NCBI GenBank assembly: GCA_900548855.1
Contig: URMF01000008.1
Location: 1-64,000 of the forward strand
From: an uncultured Eubacteriales bacterium
Lineage (GTDB): Bacteria > Bacillota > Clostridia > Lachnospirales > Lachnospiraceae
Direction of reading: 5' to 3'
Length of the DNA stretch: 64,000 bases
In this document: in pieces, positions 33,941-43,497 of the stretch
How the letters are laid out: each line of letters opens with the position of its first letter
Numbering within the stretch: position 1 is the first letter of the stretch
Program-made: the position numbers and the translations under genes
Notes under the pieces: generated by a model
Told to the model about the DNA's origin: nothing
Databases searched by the model: none
Seen by the model: the letters and a program-made list of their open reading frames with translations, nothing else

Positions 33941-35293
33941 ATGGGATTTCAGGAGAATTTTATCTGGGGCGCCGCTTCTGCAGCATATCAGATTGAAGGT
34001 GCATATAACGAAGACGGAAAGGGTCTTAGCATATGGGATGTCTATTCAGGCTTTCACGGGAATACACGCTATAACGAGGATGGGAATACAGCCTGTGACC
34101 ATTATCACAGAGTGGATGAGGATATTGACCTGATGAAGAAGCTGGGTATTAAAGCTTACCGTTTTTCCATCAGCTGGGCGAGAGTAATTCCAGAGGGTAC
34201 CGGAGAGGTCAATGAAAAGGGGCTTAAATTTTATTCAGACCTGGTAGACAAACTGCTGGCAAACGGAATTGAACCAATTGTTACGCTGTATCATTGGGAT
34301 TATCCATATGCGCTTCACAGAAAAGGTGCATGGCTGAATGATGAATGTTCAGAATGGTTTTTGGAATATACAAAAGTGATTGTAGATGCACTTTCTGACC
34401 GGGTGCAGTACTGGGTTACAATCAATGAGCCACAATGTATTCTGGGATGTGGATATTTGGGTGGGTTTCATGCACCATTTCAAAAGGCACAGACAGGTGA
34501 TTTGTTAAAAATGGGACGGAATCTGTTATTGTCCCATGGAAAGGCGGCAAGATATATCCGAAACCATGCAAAGAAAAAGCCTATAATAGGATTTAGTCCG
34601 ATTGGACCGTCCTATGTGCCAAAGGATGACAGCCAGGAGGCGATTGAAGAGGCAAAAAGGAAGACCTTTTCTACGGGAGGAGAAGCGTTTGCTTTCAGCT
34701 TAAGCTACTGGTCTGACCCGGTTTTCCTGGGACATTATCCGCAGGAGTTATATGATAATTTCGGAAGTCTGGTACCGGAATTTACAAAAGAAGAATGGGA
34801 GCTTGTCACGGAGCCATTGGATTATTATGGAACCAATATCTATTATTCCCAGGCAGACCGCGAGACAGATATAGGAGATTATCCGGAAAACCGCTACCAG
34901 GGAAGCCCGGAAACCCATATCGGGTGGGTGATGTCACCGGAGGTTATGTACTGGTCTGCTAAATTTTTATATGAGCGGTATGGAAAACCGATTTTTATTA
35001 CAGAAAATGGAATGTCAGAGCATGACTGGGTATGCATGGACGGCAAGGTTCACGATTCTTACAGGATTGATTATACCCATCGATATCTTAGAGAGTATAT
35101 GCGTGCCGGTGAGGAGGGTATTCCTCTTATGGGATATCTTCACTGGTCGCTGATGGATAATTATGAATGGGCAGAGGGGTATACCCACCGCTTTGGACTG
35201 ATTTATGTAGACTACCGTACCCAGGAAAGAATTATTAAAGATTCCGGTTACTGGTATAAGGAAGTAATTGCTTCCAATGGAGAGAATTTATAA
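33941..35293 (+). CDS. GH1 beta-glucosidase
   Basis: 450 residues, the standard length for bacterial GH1. The N-terminal signature FIWGAASAAYQIEGA, acid/base Glu163 in TINEPQ and nucleophile Glu355 in ITENGM are intact; the C-terminal SLMDNYEW loop forms the glucose-binding subsite. No signal peptide, so it acts in the cytoplasm on imported beta-glucosides such as cellobiose. The lack of a phosphate-binding pocket motif (Ser-x-Lys-x-Tyr near the C terminus) argues against 6-phospho-beta-glucosidase. It lies just upstream of a sugar ABC transporter operon, its probable supplier. Confidence 0.94.
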   Translation: MGFQENFIWGAASAAYQIEGAYNEDGKGLSIWDVYSGFHGNTRYNEDGNTACDHYHRVDEDIDLMKKLGIKAYRFSISWARVIPEGTGEVNEKGLKFYSDLVDKLLANGIEPIVTLYHWDYPYALHRKGAWLNDECSEWFLEYTKVIVDALSDRVQYWVTINEPQCILGCGYLGGFHAPFQKAQTGDLLKMGRNLLLSHGKAARYIRNHAKKKPIIGFSPIGPSYVPKDDSQEAIEEAKRKTFSTGGEAFAFSLSYWSDPVFLGHYPQELYDNFGSLVPEFTKEEWELVTEPLDYYGTNIYYSQADRETDIGDYPENRYQGSPETHIGWVMSPEVMYWSAKFLYERYGKPIFITENGMSEHDWVCMDGKVHDSYRIDYTHRYLREYMRAGEEGIPLMGYLHWSLMDNYEWAEGYTHRFGLIYVDYRTQERIIKDSGYWYKEVIASNGENL

Positions 35294-35304
35294 TAGATAT
35301 ATGA

Positions 35305-35351
35305 AAAAGAAAGGCTTTTGGAACTTATTGATTTCAAAAGCCTTTCTTTTT
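35305..35351 (+). terminator. Terminator of the beta-glucosidase gene
   Basis: AAAGGCTTTTG / CAAAAGCCTTTC hairpin with TTTTT. Confidence 0.9.
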
Positions 35352-35500
35352 ATGTTTACAGTAGACAAAATTAGTTATATGAAGTATAATGGAAAAAATA
35401 TTACATATATTTTTATGATACAACTTGTTTACAACATAGCGGTATTTTTTACAGGATAGCTTATCACAATTTCTGACGTTTTTCTTAAGAATTTCAAATT

Positions 35501-35529
35501 TTGTGGATTACGAAAATAGGCTATGATAT
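35501..35529 (+). promoter_or_regulatory. Promoter of the sugar transporter operon
   Basis: TTGTGG, 17-base spacer, TGATAT, some 64 bases before the binding-protein gene. The 306-base gap between the beta-glucosidase gene and the lipoprotein gene otherwise holds the terminator and AT-rich sequence only. Confidence 0.4.
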
Positions 35530-35599
35530 ACTGCTGGTGAGCAGAATAAAAGCACCAGAACATATTGATTCTGGCATATAAAAAGTAAAGGGGTAAAGC

Positions 35600-38059
35600 A
35601 TGAGAAAAAGATTATTCAAAAAATCTGCAGTTGTTTGTATGGCAGCAGTCTTAATGTTTTCAGTGACAGGCTGTGGAGGGAAAGGCGGCAGCAGCAAAAA
35701 AGATGAGAAAAAGGAAGACACGAAGAATATGGTATATGAGAGCAATGATATCGCAATAGATGGTATTGAAGGTGATATCAGCGAGCTTTTTGTGAAAGGT
35801 GACAAGCTCTATTTTAATACCTATGAGTGGATTGAAGGCGGAAGCTCTGACACAGAGGGAAAAGCAGATGACAGTACAGGTGAGGAGACTTCAGAAGAAG
35901 ATACAGGTGAAGAGAGTACAGAGGAAGGCTCTGAAATGGAAAGCACTACCGAAGAAGGTGCGAATGATGTAAAGAGTGAGGAGGAAGGAGAGGGAGCTTC
36001 CGACACAGAAGCAGAGGACACAACGGAGGAAGGCTCTACAGAGGATACCGAAGGCGAAGAAGAAATCGTCGAGGGAACAACTATCAACAGATTATATGTT
36101 GCGAATCTGGATGGAACAGAGGCAAAGGAGATACCGCTTCCGGAGCTGAATGAGAACGAATATATGGGAAGCATGATGATAAATGATTCCAATGAGATTT
36201 GTATTATGCTGAATTCCTATGATCCAAAAACAGAAAAATCTACTACCAGTATATTGAAAATAGATGAAACCGGTAAGGAATTGTCCAGAGAGGATATAAC
36301 AAAAGCACTGGGTTTGGATGAAAGTAATTATTATAGCCAGCTTATAATGGACAACAAGGGAAGAATCATTGCAGTTATGGACAACGCCGTAAAGGTTTTG
36401 GATGAAAATTACAAAGCAACTGGCGAAATTAAGAGTGATAATTACCTGGATTGTGCAGCTCTTACCAAGAACGGTGAGATTATATGCGGAAGCAGCGGAA
36501 AGAATGGTGCACAGGCACAGGTATTGGATGTGGACGGACAAAAATGGGGAGAGACCATCAAACTGGATTTGAGATATTTCTCCGGTTCCGGTTCTCTGAT
36601 GAATGGAAATGACGAGTATGATTTTTATTATAGGGATGATAATGGAATTTATGGTTATAGTATAGAGAACCAGAAGGCGGTTAAGCTGATGGATTTTGTG
36701 GCATCAAATTTGTCTTCTGAGGATTCCTGGAATATCATTCCAATTAGTAAGGATCAATTTCTGGGAAGGGTCTATAATGATAACGGAACACAACTGGTAA
36801 AATATACCAAGGTAGACCCATCAAGTATTGTAGATAAGACAGTTATTACCGTCGGAGCCGCCTATATTGATGATTCGGTTAAAAAAGCAGCGATAGAATT
36901 TAACAAGACAAATCAGAAATATAAAATTGAATTTAAGGATTATTCAAATGAAGAGGACCCAGGTACCAAGCTAAATGCAGATATTATAGCAGGGAATATC
37001 CCCGATGTTCTGTATATCAGTGATACGGGATATCTGAACCAGTATATATCAAAGGGTATTTTAGAGGATTTAACTCCATATTTCGATAAGGATTCCGAGA
37101 TATCTACAGAGGATATCATGAAGCCGGTATTAGAAGCAATGAAAGTAGACGATAAGCTTTATTATGTGGCAACGAGCTTCAGTGTCAGTACTTTAGTGGC
37201 AAGCTCGAAAGATGTGGGAACGGAAACCGGATGGACTTTTGAGGATTTAAAGAAGCTTTTGAAAGAGAAAGGAGATTCGGCAAGACCGTTTTATACAGAA
37301 AACAAGTCAGATATGCTGTGGTCATTAATGGCAGCCGGAACCTCTGATTTTGTTGACTGGCAGACCGGTGAGTGCAGCTTTGACGACCAGGATTTCAAGG
37401 ATATTCTTGAGCTTTGCAATACTGGTAAAAATGAGGAGATGGAGTATAATGAAGATTCGCCTTCTTATCCGTCCCTGATTCAGGAGGGTAAGGTACTCTT
37501 TAACGAGGGCTATGTTTCTTTAGAGGAAATTCAAGTTTATAAGCAAATGTATAAGGATGATATCACATTTATTGGATATCCGAACAAAGACAAAGAAGGC
37601 TCTTATTTTAATCTTAATATGCCGTTTGGTATTTCCAGCAAGTCAGATGTCAAGGATGGGGCATGGGAATTTATCCGTACCTTTATGACCAAAGAATATC
37701 AGGGTACGAATGGAAATATATGGGATTCGCCAACCCGCCAGGATTGTTTTGATATGATGATTAAGGCAAAAATGGCTACCAAAACCTATACGGATGAACT
37801 GGGACAGGAAATATCACCGACAGAATCAACCTATGGATATGATGACCTTGAGGTAGAAATCAAGCCATCCTCTCAGGAAGAAGTAGATATGTATACAGAA
37901 TTGATTAACGGTACAAAGAAAATAAGCGGATATGATAATGAGATAATGGAGATTATTCAGGAAGAGGCAAAGGCATATTTTGCAGGAGAGAAGAGTCTTG
38001 ATGATACGGCAGCCATCATCCAGAACCGCGTTAAGACCTATGTAAATGAGAACCGTTAG
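35600..38059 (+). CDS. Large extracellular solute-binding lipoprotein of the sugar ABC transporter
   Basis: 819 residues. Lipobox VTGC near residue 25. Residues ~80-155 form an acidic Glu/Thr/Ser/Asp tract (repeats like TTEEG, STEDT) absent from the paralogue at 28842. A beta-propeller-like part (VANLDGTEAKEI onward) is followed by the sugar-binding ABC domain from VITVGAAYIDD to the C-terminal AAIIQNRVKTYVNE. Two permease genes follow. Ligand probably an oligosaccharide, consistent with the GH1 enzyme upstream. The acidic tract may be a flexible spacer across the cell wall. Confidence 0.86.
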   Translation: MRKRLFKKSAVVCMAAVLMFSVTGCGGKGGSSKKDEKKEDTKNMVYESNDIAIDGIEGDISELFVKGDKLYFNTYEWIEGGSSDTEGKADDSTGEETSEEDTGEESTEEGSEMESTTEEGANDVKSEEEGEGASDTEAEDTTEEGSTEDTEGEEEIVEGTTINRLYVANLDGTEAKEIPLPELNENEYMGSMMINDSNEICIMLNSYDPKTEKSTTSILKIDETGKELSREDITKALGLDESNYYSQLIMDNKGRIIAVMDNAVKVLDENYKATGEIKSDNYLDCAALTKNGEIICGSSGKNGAQAQVLDVDGQKWGETIKLDLRYFSGSGSLMNGNDEYDFYYRDDNGIYGYSIENQKAVKLMDFVASNLSSEDSWNIIPISKDQFLGRVYNDNGTQLVKYTKVDPSSIVDKTVITVGAAYIDDSVKKAAIEFNKTNQKYKIEFKDYSNEEDPGTKLNADIIAGNIPDVLYISDTGYLNQYISKGILEDLTPYFDKDSEISTEDIMKPVLEAMKVDDKLYYVATSFSVSTLVASSKDVGTETGWTFEDLKKLLKEKGDSARPFYTENKSDMLWSLMAAGTSDFVDWQTGECSFDDQDFKDILELCNTGKNEEMEYNEDSPSYPSLIQEGKVLFNEGYVSLEEIQVYKQMYKDDITFIGYPNKDKEGSYFNLNMPFGISSKSDVKDGAWEFIRTFMTKEYQGTNGNIWDSPTRQDCFDMMIKAKMATKTYTDELGQEISPTESTYGYDDLEVEIKPSSQEEVDMYTELINGTKKISGYDNEIMEIIQEEAKAYFAGEKSLDDTAAIIQNRVKTYVNENR

Positions 38060-38074
38060 ACGGCTGTGAGGAAT

Positions 38075-38156
38075 ACCAGAAGGTGTAAAGTGTGTCTGGT
38101 TTCAAAAATGAAAATTGCACGAGGTTCCCAGACTGCCGGTAAGGGTGGTCTGGGAA
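38075..38156 (+). promoter_or_regulatory. Two stem-loops between binding-protein and permease genes
   Basis: ACCAGA/TCTGGT (38075-38100) and TTCCCAGAC/GTCTGGGAA (38125-38156) lack T runs. Such stems after a binding-protein gene usually stabilise its mRNA or partially attenuate the permeases, giving more binding protein than permease. Confidence 0.5.
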
Positions 38157-38195
38157 GAAGTGCGTTATAGACAAAAATCGGGAGGCAGGGGTATT

Positions 38196-39107
38196 ATGCC
38201 AAAAAAACAGGTTACAGAGAATGGAATTACATATAAAAAGCCCAGAATGAGCAAAAAGGATAAAAAGAATGCAGTGCTCTATCTGTCCCCTAGTCTGGTG
38301 GGCGTACTGGTGTTTTTTGTGGTTCCGTTTTTTGTGGTCATTTACTATGCCATGGTGGATAATCCCATTAATCATGAATTTGTATTTCTGGATAATTTTA
38401 TCAGTATCCTGCAGAATTCTTCTTTTCAGCAAGCGGCAAAAAATACAGCAACCTTTTCTCTTATAGCAGTGCCCTTGGCGGTTGTCTTATCAATGGCGAT
38501 GGCTATGCTGTTAGAGCAGAATATTCCTATGAGGAGTCAGTTCAGAACATTTTTCCTAAGTCCCATGATGGTTCCGGTTGCTTCCATTGTGTTAATCTGG
38601 CAGGTGCTTTTTGATTACCATGGGGTGATTAATGAATTCATTAAGCTTATTGGGGCAGACCCAATCGACTGGTTTAAATCTTCTTATAGCCAGCTTGTCA
38701 TTGTTATCTTATTTTTGTGGAAGAACCTTGGTTATAACATGATTTTATTTATGGCCGCCTTAAATGCGATACCAAGGGATGTATTAGAGGTAGCCACTAT
38801 GGAGAGTGCTACGGAGTTTCAGAAATTCCGTTATATCAAGCTTCGGTATTTGTCACCGACGATACTGTTTGTGGCAATTCTCTCACTGATTAATTCCTTT
38901 AAGGTGTTTAGAGAGGTGTATCTGCTGACGGGGGATTATCCGTATGACTCTCTGTATATGCTGCAGCATTTTATGAATAATACCTTCCGTTCACTGGATT
39001 ACCAGAAGTTATCTGCCGCAGCCATTATCATGGCACTGGTTATGTGTGTAGTAATAGGAATATTGTTCTTTGTAGAGGACTATTTTGGAAAGGATGTGGA
39101 GGGATGA
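38196..39107 (+). CDS. Sugar ABC transporter permease (MalF/UgpA type)
   Basis: 303 residues from ATG 38196 (GGGAGG upstream). Six membrane segments. The inner-membrane coupling loop EAA-like motif reads EVATMESATEFQKFRYIKL. Forms a heterodimer with the next gene, which it overlaps by ATGA. Confidence 0.9.
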   Translation: MPKKQVTENGITYKKPRMSKKDKKNAVLYLSPSLVGVLVFFVVPFFVVIYYAMVDNPINHEFVFLDNFISILQNSSFQQAAKNTATFSLIAVPLAVVLSMAMAMLLEQNIPMRSQFRTFFLSPMMVPVASIVLIWQVLFDYHGVINEFIKLIGADPIDWFKSSYSQLVIVILFLWKNLGYNMILFMAALNAIPRDVLEVATMESATEFQKFRYIKLRYLSPTILFVAILSLINSFKVFREVYLLTGDYPYDSLYMLQHFMNNTFRSLDYQKLSAAAIIMALVMCVVIGILFFVEDYFGKDVEG

Positions 39108-40009
39108 GCAAGAAGAGGAAATTGCTATTCAAGAAAATATTGCTGACGCTGGTGGCCTTCCTTTTTGCCGTGTCCTTTTTAATGCCCACTATTTTAACCC
39201 TGGCGAATTCATTTATGTCCTCAGCGGAAATCAGTACAAATTACGGAGTGATTTTCAACCAATATAAGGAAACGGAATATGGGGAACGGAATACGGATTA
39301 TGTGTCTGAGACGGTGAATCTTAAGTTTATTCCGGACATGGTGGATTTTTCCCAGTACGCTACGGTGCTTTTTAAAAGTCCGGAATATCTGTTAAAATTT
39401 TGGAACTCCGTTATTCTGGTATTACCGATTGTGATATTTCAGATTGTTATTGCATTAGGTGCCGCCTATAGCTTTACCCGGTTCCGGGGAAGGCTGAAGG
39501 AGCTCATATTTTTCCTGTATGTGGCATTGATGCTGATGCCGTTTCAGGTTACGCTGGTTCCCAATTATCTGGTGGCAGACTGGCTTCATATATTAGACAC
39601 CAGATGGTCTATTCTGCTTCCGGGATTTTTTGCTCCTTTCAGTGTATATCTTTTGACAAAGTTTATGCGAAGGATTCCCACATCATTAATAGAAGCGGCA
39701 AAGCTTGACGGAGCCAATGAATGGCAGATTTTTACAAGAATATGTATACCACTTTGTAAAGGGGCGATTGCTTCTGTTGCAATCCTTGTTTTTATTGACT
39801 ACTGGAATATGGTGGAGCAGCCGCTTATCATGTTATCGGATGCGGATAAGCATCCATTGTCGGTGTTCCTGTCACAAATTAATACAGGAGAGGTGGGGCT
39901 GGCATTTGCGGTAGCCACTATCTATATGGTGCCGACCATATTAATTTTCCTGTATGGAGAAGAGTATCTGGTGGAAGGAATATCATATTCAGGAAGTGTG
40001 AAGGGATAG
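39104..40009 (+). CDS. Sugar ABC transporter permease (MalG/UgpE type)
   Basis: 301 residues from ATG 39104; an upstream in-frame ATG at 39044 lies inside the previous gene and lacks an RBS. Coupling loop EAAKLDGANEWQIFTRICIPL matches the EAA signature. Compared with typical MalG it carries an extra ~40-residue extracytoplasmic stretch between the first two helices (TNYGVIFNQYKETEYGERN). No ABC ATPase is encoded here; a shared MsmX-type ATPase elsewhere must energise it. Confidence 0.9.
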   Translation: MSKKRKLLFKKILLTLVAFLFAVSFLMPTILTLANSFMSSAEISTNYGVIFNQYKETEYGERNTDYVSETVNLKFIPDMVDFSQYATVLFKSPEYLLKFWNSVILVLPIVIFQIVIALGAAYSFTRFRGRLKELIFFLYVALMLMPFQVTLVPNYLVADWLHILDTRWSILLPGFFAPFSVYLLTKFMRRIPTSLIEAAKLDGANEWQIFTRICIPLCKGAIASVAILVFIDYWNMVEQPLIMLSDADKHPLSVFLSQINTGEVGLAFAVATIYMVPTILIFLYGEEYLVEGISYSGSVKG

Positions 40010-40019
40010 GAGGAAGACC

Positions 40020-41714
40020 ATGGAAAAGGAAATGCAGACAAGCCGTAAACGGTTAATAAAAAGGATAGCTATTGTATTTTTAATTGCTATGCTGATTTTA
40101 ACATTTTTTTCTAATACAATCATGAATTATTCCCTGCCGGAGGTGGCAACGGAGCCGGTATCTTCGGGTACGGTATCCAGTAAGGTACGTGGACAGGGCA
40201 CGGTGGAGACAAATTCAGATTATGAGGTAACGGTAAGCGGTGCCCGTGTGATTAAAGAAGTAAAGGTGGAAGTAGGAGATTCCGTTGAAGAAGGGCAGGT
40301 ATTATTTACCTTTGAAGAGGGAGAAAACACAGAGCTGGCAGAGGCAGAGGATACTTTGGATCAGCTAGAGCTTGACTATGCAAAATCTCTGTTGAAAAGT
40401 ATGCCGGACTATGCCAGTGATGATTTGGATGTTCAGGCAGCAAAGGATGATTTAGATGCTGCAATCAAGGCAAGGGATAAGGCGAAGACAACAGCGTCCA
40501 GCCTCAAAAAGGCAAAGAGCGAAAAAAAACAGGCACAGACAAAGGTGGATAACCAGCAGGCAAAAGTGGATGCCCTGCAGGAAGAGGTAAATGCCTACGG
40601 CGAGCTTGGAGATTATGAGACTGCCAACGGCCAGGTTACTTCCATTACAGAAGAACTGGCGGTACTGAAAAAACAACTGGAGGATTTAAAGAATGATTTA
40701 GCCAATGCGGATGCGGCAGATGTGGTGGAAATCAAGAGAGATATACGGGATAAGGAGCTGGAGATTACCAATAAGGAATCTGATTTAAAAATTGCAAAGC
40801 AGCTGGCGGAGTCCTTAAAGAGTACGAATGCAACCTATACAAAGTTAAAAGATGAGCTGTCAAAGGAAAGTAAAACGCTGACAAAGCTACAGGAAACCCT
40901 GAAGGAAAAAAGTGATAAGGTGGAGGAGCTCAGTGCATTGCCGACTTTAGCAGAAGCCAGGGCTGCTGTTAAGGAAAAACAGAAGGCTCTGACTCAGCTG
41001 CTATTGGCATTAAAAGAGAAAAAGGAGCAGGATTCCTTGACCCAGCAGTCGGATAATCTGGACATGAAGGCAGCACAGGACAAAATCCAAAAACAGAAAG
41101 AACTGGTAGAGAAGCTGAAAAACAGCAGTGATTTGAAAGAAATCAAATCCAAAGAGGCAGGAATTGTGTCACAGATTGATTTTAAGGAAGGGGATAGTGT
41201 ATCGGCAGAAGCGCCCCTTGCAAAAATCCAGCTGGAGGAAAGCGGTTATATTGTAAAGGTGAATGTCACCAAGGCACAGGCAAAGCTGATTAAACCAGGC
41301 GATGAAGCTACGGTAGAAAATATATGGGACGACGAAACCACCGCATCTATAAAAAGTATTAAGGCAGACCCGGAAAATCCAAACCAAAGCATGATTGTTA
41401 CATTTGAGGTGAAGGGAAATGTAGAGGCAGGGCAGAATCTGTCCCTTGCTGCAGGAGAAAAGAGCAGCCGTTATGACGCAGTGGTTCCCAATAACGCAAT
41501 CCGCGAGGACAGCAAGGGCAAATTTGTCCTGATTATCCAGGTAAAAGGAACGCCATTAGGAAACCGGTATAAGGTGAAGCGTGCAGATGTGGAGGTGCTG
41601 GCATCGGATGATACCTCTTCCGGAGTAAGTGGTGGAGTGTATGAGGGAGATAATGTAGCAACCAATTCTTCCAAGCCGTTAGAGGAAGGAATGCAGGTAC
41701 GGCTGGTAGAGTAG
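40020..41714 (+). CDS. HlyD/RND-type adaptor protein with long coiled coil
   Basis: 564 residues, start directly after AGGAGG-like GGAGGAAG. N-terminal membrane anchor (15-33), half of a biotinyl-lipoyl domain (VKVEVGDSVEEGQVLFTFEEGE), a coiled-coil hairpin of ~270 residues rich in Lys, Glu and Gln, the second lipoyl half (KEAGIVSQIDFKEGDSVSAEAPLAKI) and a beta-barrel. In Gram-positives these adaptors pair with MacB-type ABC exporters. Encoded ten bases after the permease, so part of the same operon, an unusual pairing with a sugar importer. Confidence 0.82.
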   Translation: MEKEMQTSRKRLIKRIAIVFLIAMLILTFFSNTIMNYSLPEVATEPVSSGTVSSKVRGQGTVETNSDYEVTVSGARVIKEVKVEVGDSVEEGQVLFTFEEGENTELAEAEDTLDQLELDYAKSLLKSMPDYASDDLDVQAAKDDLDAAIKARDKAKTTASSLKKAKSEKKQAQTKVDNQQAKVDALQEEVNAYGELGDYETANGQVTSITEELAVLKKQLEDLKNDLANADAADVVEIKRDIRDKELEITNKESDLKIAKQLAESLKSTNATYTKLKDELSKESKTLTKLQETLKEKSDKVEELSALPTLAEARAAVKEKQKALTQLLLALKEKKEQDSLTQQSDNLDMKAAQDKIQKQKELVEKLKNSSDLKEIKSKEAGIVSQIDFKEGDSVSAEAPLAKIQLEESGYIVKVNVTKAQAKLIKPGDEATVENIWDDETTASIKSIKADPENPNQSMIVTFEVKGNVEAGQNLSLAAGEKSSRYDAVVPNNAIREDSKGKFVLIIQVKGTPLGNRYKVKRADVEVLASDDTSSGVSGGVYEGDNVATNSSKPLEEGMQVRLVE

Positions 41715-41759
41715 TGTTAGGAAGTATTTATATGTACAGCGTGGCGTTTGGAGGACAGA

Positions 41760-43040
41760 ATGAAAATAGATATTAGCAAGATAAAACTGAATATAAACAA
41801 AAAGAAGCTGGTTCTCCTATGCATCAATATAATTCTGGTTGTGGCATTTATTATATTAAGCATATTTGCAAAAAAAGGAATCAGGATGCTGTATTCCCAG
41901 CAGGAAGCCAGGCGGTGGGAGGATGAAAAAAATTCCTATGCCCAGGTTAGTGCCTTTGCTTCACCAGACCGGAATTTACAGGAAGAAGATATTGCATCGA
42001 TACGGAGTTCGGTGATGGAGACGCTTTCAAAGGATTCTTTAAATGAAAGCAGCGGAGCTTCCAGAGTATGGATTGATGCATATAGTGGTGAGTGTAAGGC
42101 AGAATTCCGCAAGGATAACAACACGTTGAGTGTGACGGCGGTAGGAGTGGGTGGTGAATTTTTCCAGTTTCATCCAATTCCATTGCTGTCGGGTAGTTAT
42201 ATTTCAGATGAGGATTTAAACCAGGACCGGGTTGTGGTGGATGAGAACTTTGCATGGGCGATGTTTGGCTCTAACGATATTGTCGGTATGCAAATCTGGC
42301 TGGGAAACAGTATTTACACTATTGCGGGTGTTACTGCTGTGGATGAGAATACCTTATACCGTACTGCTTATGGAGACAGTAACCGCATTTATATGCCCTA
42401 CAGCCAGTTGAAGAAGCAGCAGGAAAATCTGATGATTACCTGCTATGAGGCGGTTATGCCAAACCCTATTTCAAATTATGCGTATTATACCCTCCGAACC
42501 GCCTGTGGTATAGAAGAGGAGAATGAGGAGGTAATCAAAAAAACGGAGAATCCTTTGGATTTTGAAGATATTCAAGTGATGGAAAACAGTAACCGTTTTG
42601 ATACAATGAAGCTGTTAGAGGGGTTAAAAAACCGGAAGTTGCAGGTAATGCGGCCAAATTCTGTGGGGTACCCTGTCTGGGAAAATCTTGCCAGAGTGGA
42701 GGTACAGCGGCAGCAGAATTTGTTGGTTTTGCGGCTTTTGTTATTGATATGTCCTTTCGTGTGTCTGGTCTTGTGGTTATACGGATTGTGGAAGCGCCGG
42801 ACCTGGACTGTAAAGAGTATCTGTGGTAACACGATAGAGCGGATAAGGCAGAAACGGGAAGAAAGGGCAGAAGAGGAACGGCGGAGGCTTGCAATTTTAG
42901 AGGCAGAAAGCCATGAGGAAGATGAAGATAGTGAAGATTATCCGGAGTCTGACGGGGAATGTCTGCCAGACGAAGAAGAACCTTCCGATGAGGAGGAAGA
43001 GCTGCAATCTGTTACCTCGGAAGATATTTTTCACATATAA
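41760..43040 (+). CDS. MacB-like periplasmic core domain membrane protein
   Basis: 426 residues from ATG 41760 (GGAGGA upstream; an upstream TTG start is rejected). A membrane segment (13-37), an extracytoplasmic MacB-type core (VGGEFFQFHPIPLLSGSYISDE; VVDENFAWAMFGSNDIVG; YRIYMPYS-like NRIYMPYSQL), then a single second helix near 325-345 and a cytoplasmic charged tail rich in Arg/Glu then Asp/Glu. True FtsX/MacB permeases have four helices with the core after the first; here two are missing, so it cannot be a complete export permease. No ATPase follows. Confidence 0.72.
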   Translation: MKIDISKIKLNINKKKLVLLCINIILVVAFIILSIFAKKGIRMLYSQQEARRWEDEKNSYAQVSAFASPDRNLQEEDIASIRSSVMETLSKDSLNESSGASRVWIDAYSGECKAEFRKDNNTLSVTAVGVGGEFFQFHPIPLLSGSYISDEDLNQDRVVVDENFAWAMFGSNDIVGMQIWLGNSIYTIAGVTAVDENTLYRTAYGDSNRIYMPYSQLKKQQENLMITCYEAVMPNPISNYAYYTLRTACGIEEENEEVIKKTENPLDFEDIQVMENSNRFDTMKLLEGLKNRKLQVMRPNSVGYPVWENLARVEVQRQQNLLVLRLLLLICPFVCLVLWLYGLWKRRTWTVKSICGNTIERIRQKREERAEEERRRLAILEAESHEEDEDSEDYPESDGECLPDEEEPSDEEEELQSVTSEDIFHI

Positions 43041-43073
43041 AAACAGGAATTGTATAAAATAGCAATGGACTTC

Positions 43074-43102
43074 TTGACAGAAAAAGGGAATTTGCATATA
43101 AT
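43074..43102 (+). promoter_or_regulatory. Consensus promoter of the T-box/metG transcript
   Basis: TTGACA, 17-base spacer, TATAAT: a perfect sigma-A promoter. Confidence 0.9.
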
Positions 43103-43108
43103 GAAATT

Positions 43109-43435
43109 TAGTTAAAGAAGAATGAGCGATGAAAAGAAGAGTAGATTTGGAAAGTCCTTAACAGAGAACCTGGTTAGCTGAGAATGGGGAAGGATGGAAC
43201 AGATTGAAGATGGTCTTGGAGCTTCCTTTGTGAGGAATTATACAAATTTTCCACAGCCGGTTTAGAGGGATTCGGAAAAGATTAATTTTAAGCAGGGGAC
43301 GGGAGTACCCGTTATAGTACAGGCTGGTAGCAGCCAGCTAATAAGGTCAGCATAGTAATATGCAGATGAATTAAAGTGGTACCGTGAGATATAAGCTCGC
43401 CTTTAAAGTAATTTAAGGGCGGGCTGTTTTTTTTC
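43109..43435 (+). promoter_or_regulatory. T-box riboswitch (Met) controlling metG
   Basis: The leader has the T-box landmarks in order: a long stem I with the AGAGAA and GTCTTGGAGC segments, a specifier codon ATG at 43210-43212 (within GAAGATGGTC), and the antiterminator sequence AAAGTGGTACCGTG at 43373-43386. A terminator hairpin (43394-43435) AGCTCGCC / GGGCGGGCT with eight Ts follows. Uncharged tRNA-Met would pair with the specifier and the T-box, allowing read-through into metG. The 450-base gap before metG is fully explained by this element. Confidence 0.92.
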
Positions 43436-43497
43436 TTGCGGTGGCAAGTCATACTCTGGCAATCTTTCATTCGGATAACAAGGAGGGAAAACAAAAA

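Noticed and set aside
33941..35293. 6-phospho-beta-glucosidase with a PTS partner
   Set aside because: No PTS genes are nearby and no phosphate-binding motif is evident; a cytoplasmic beta-glucosidase fed by the ABC importer fits better.
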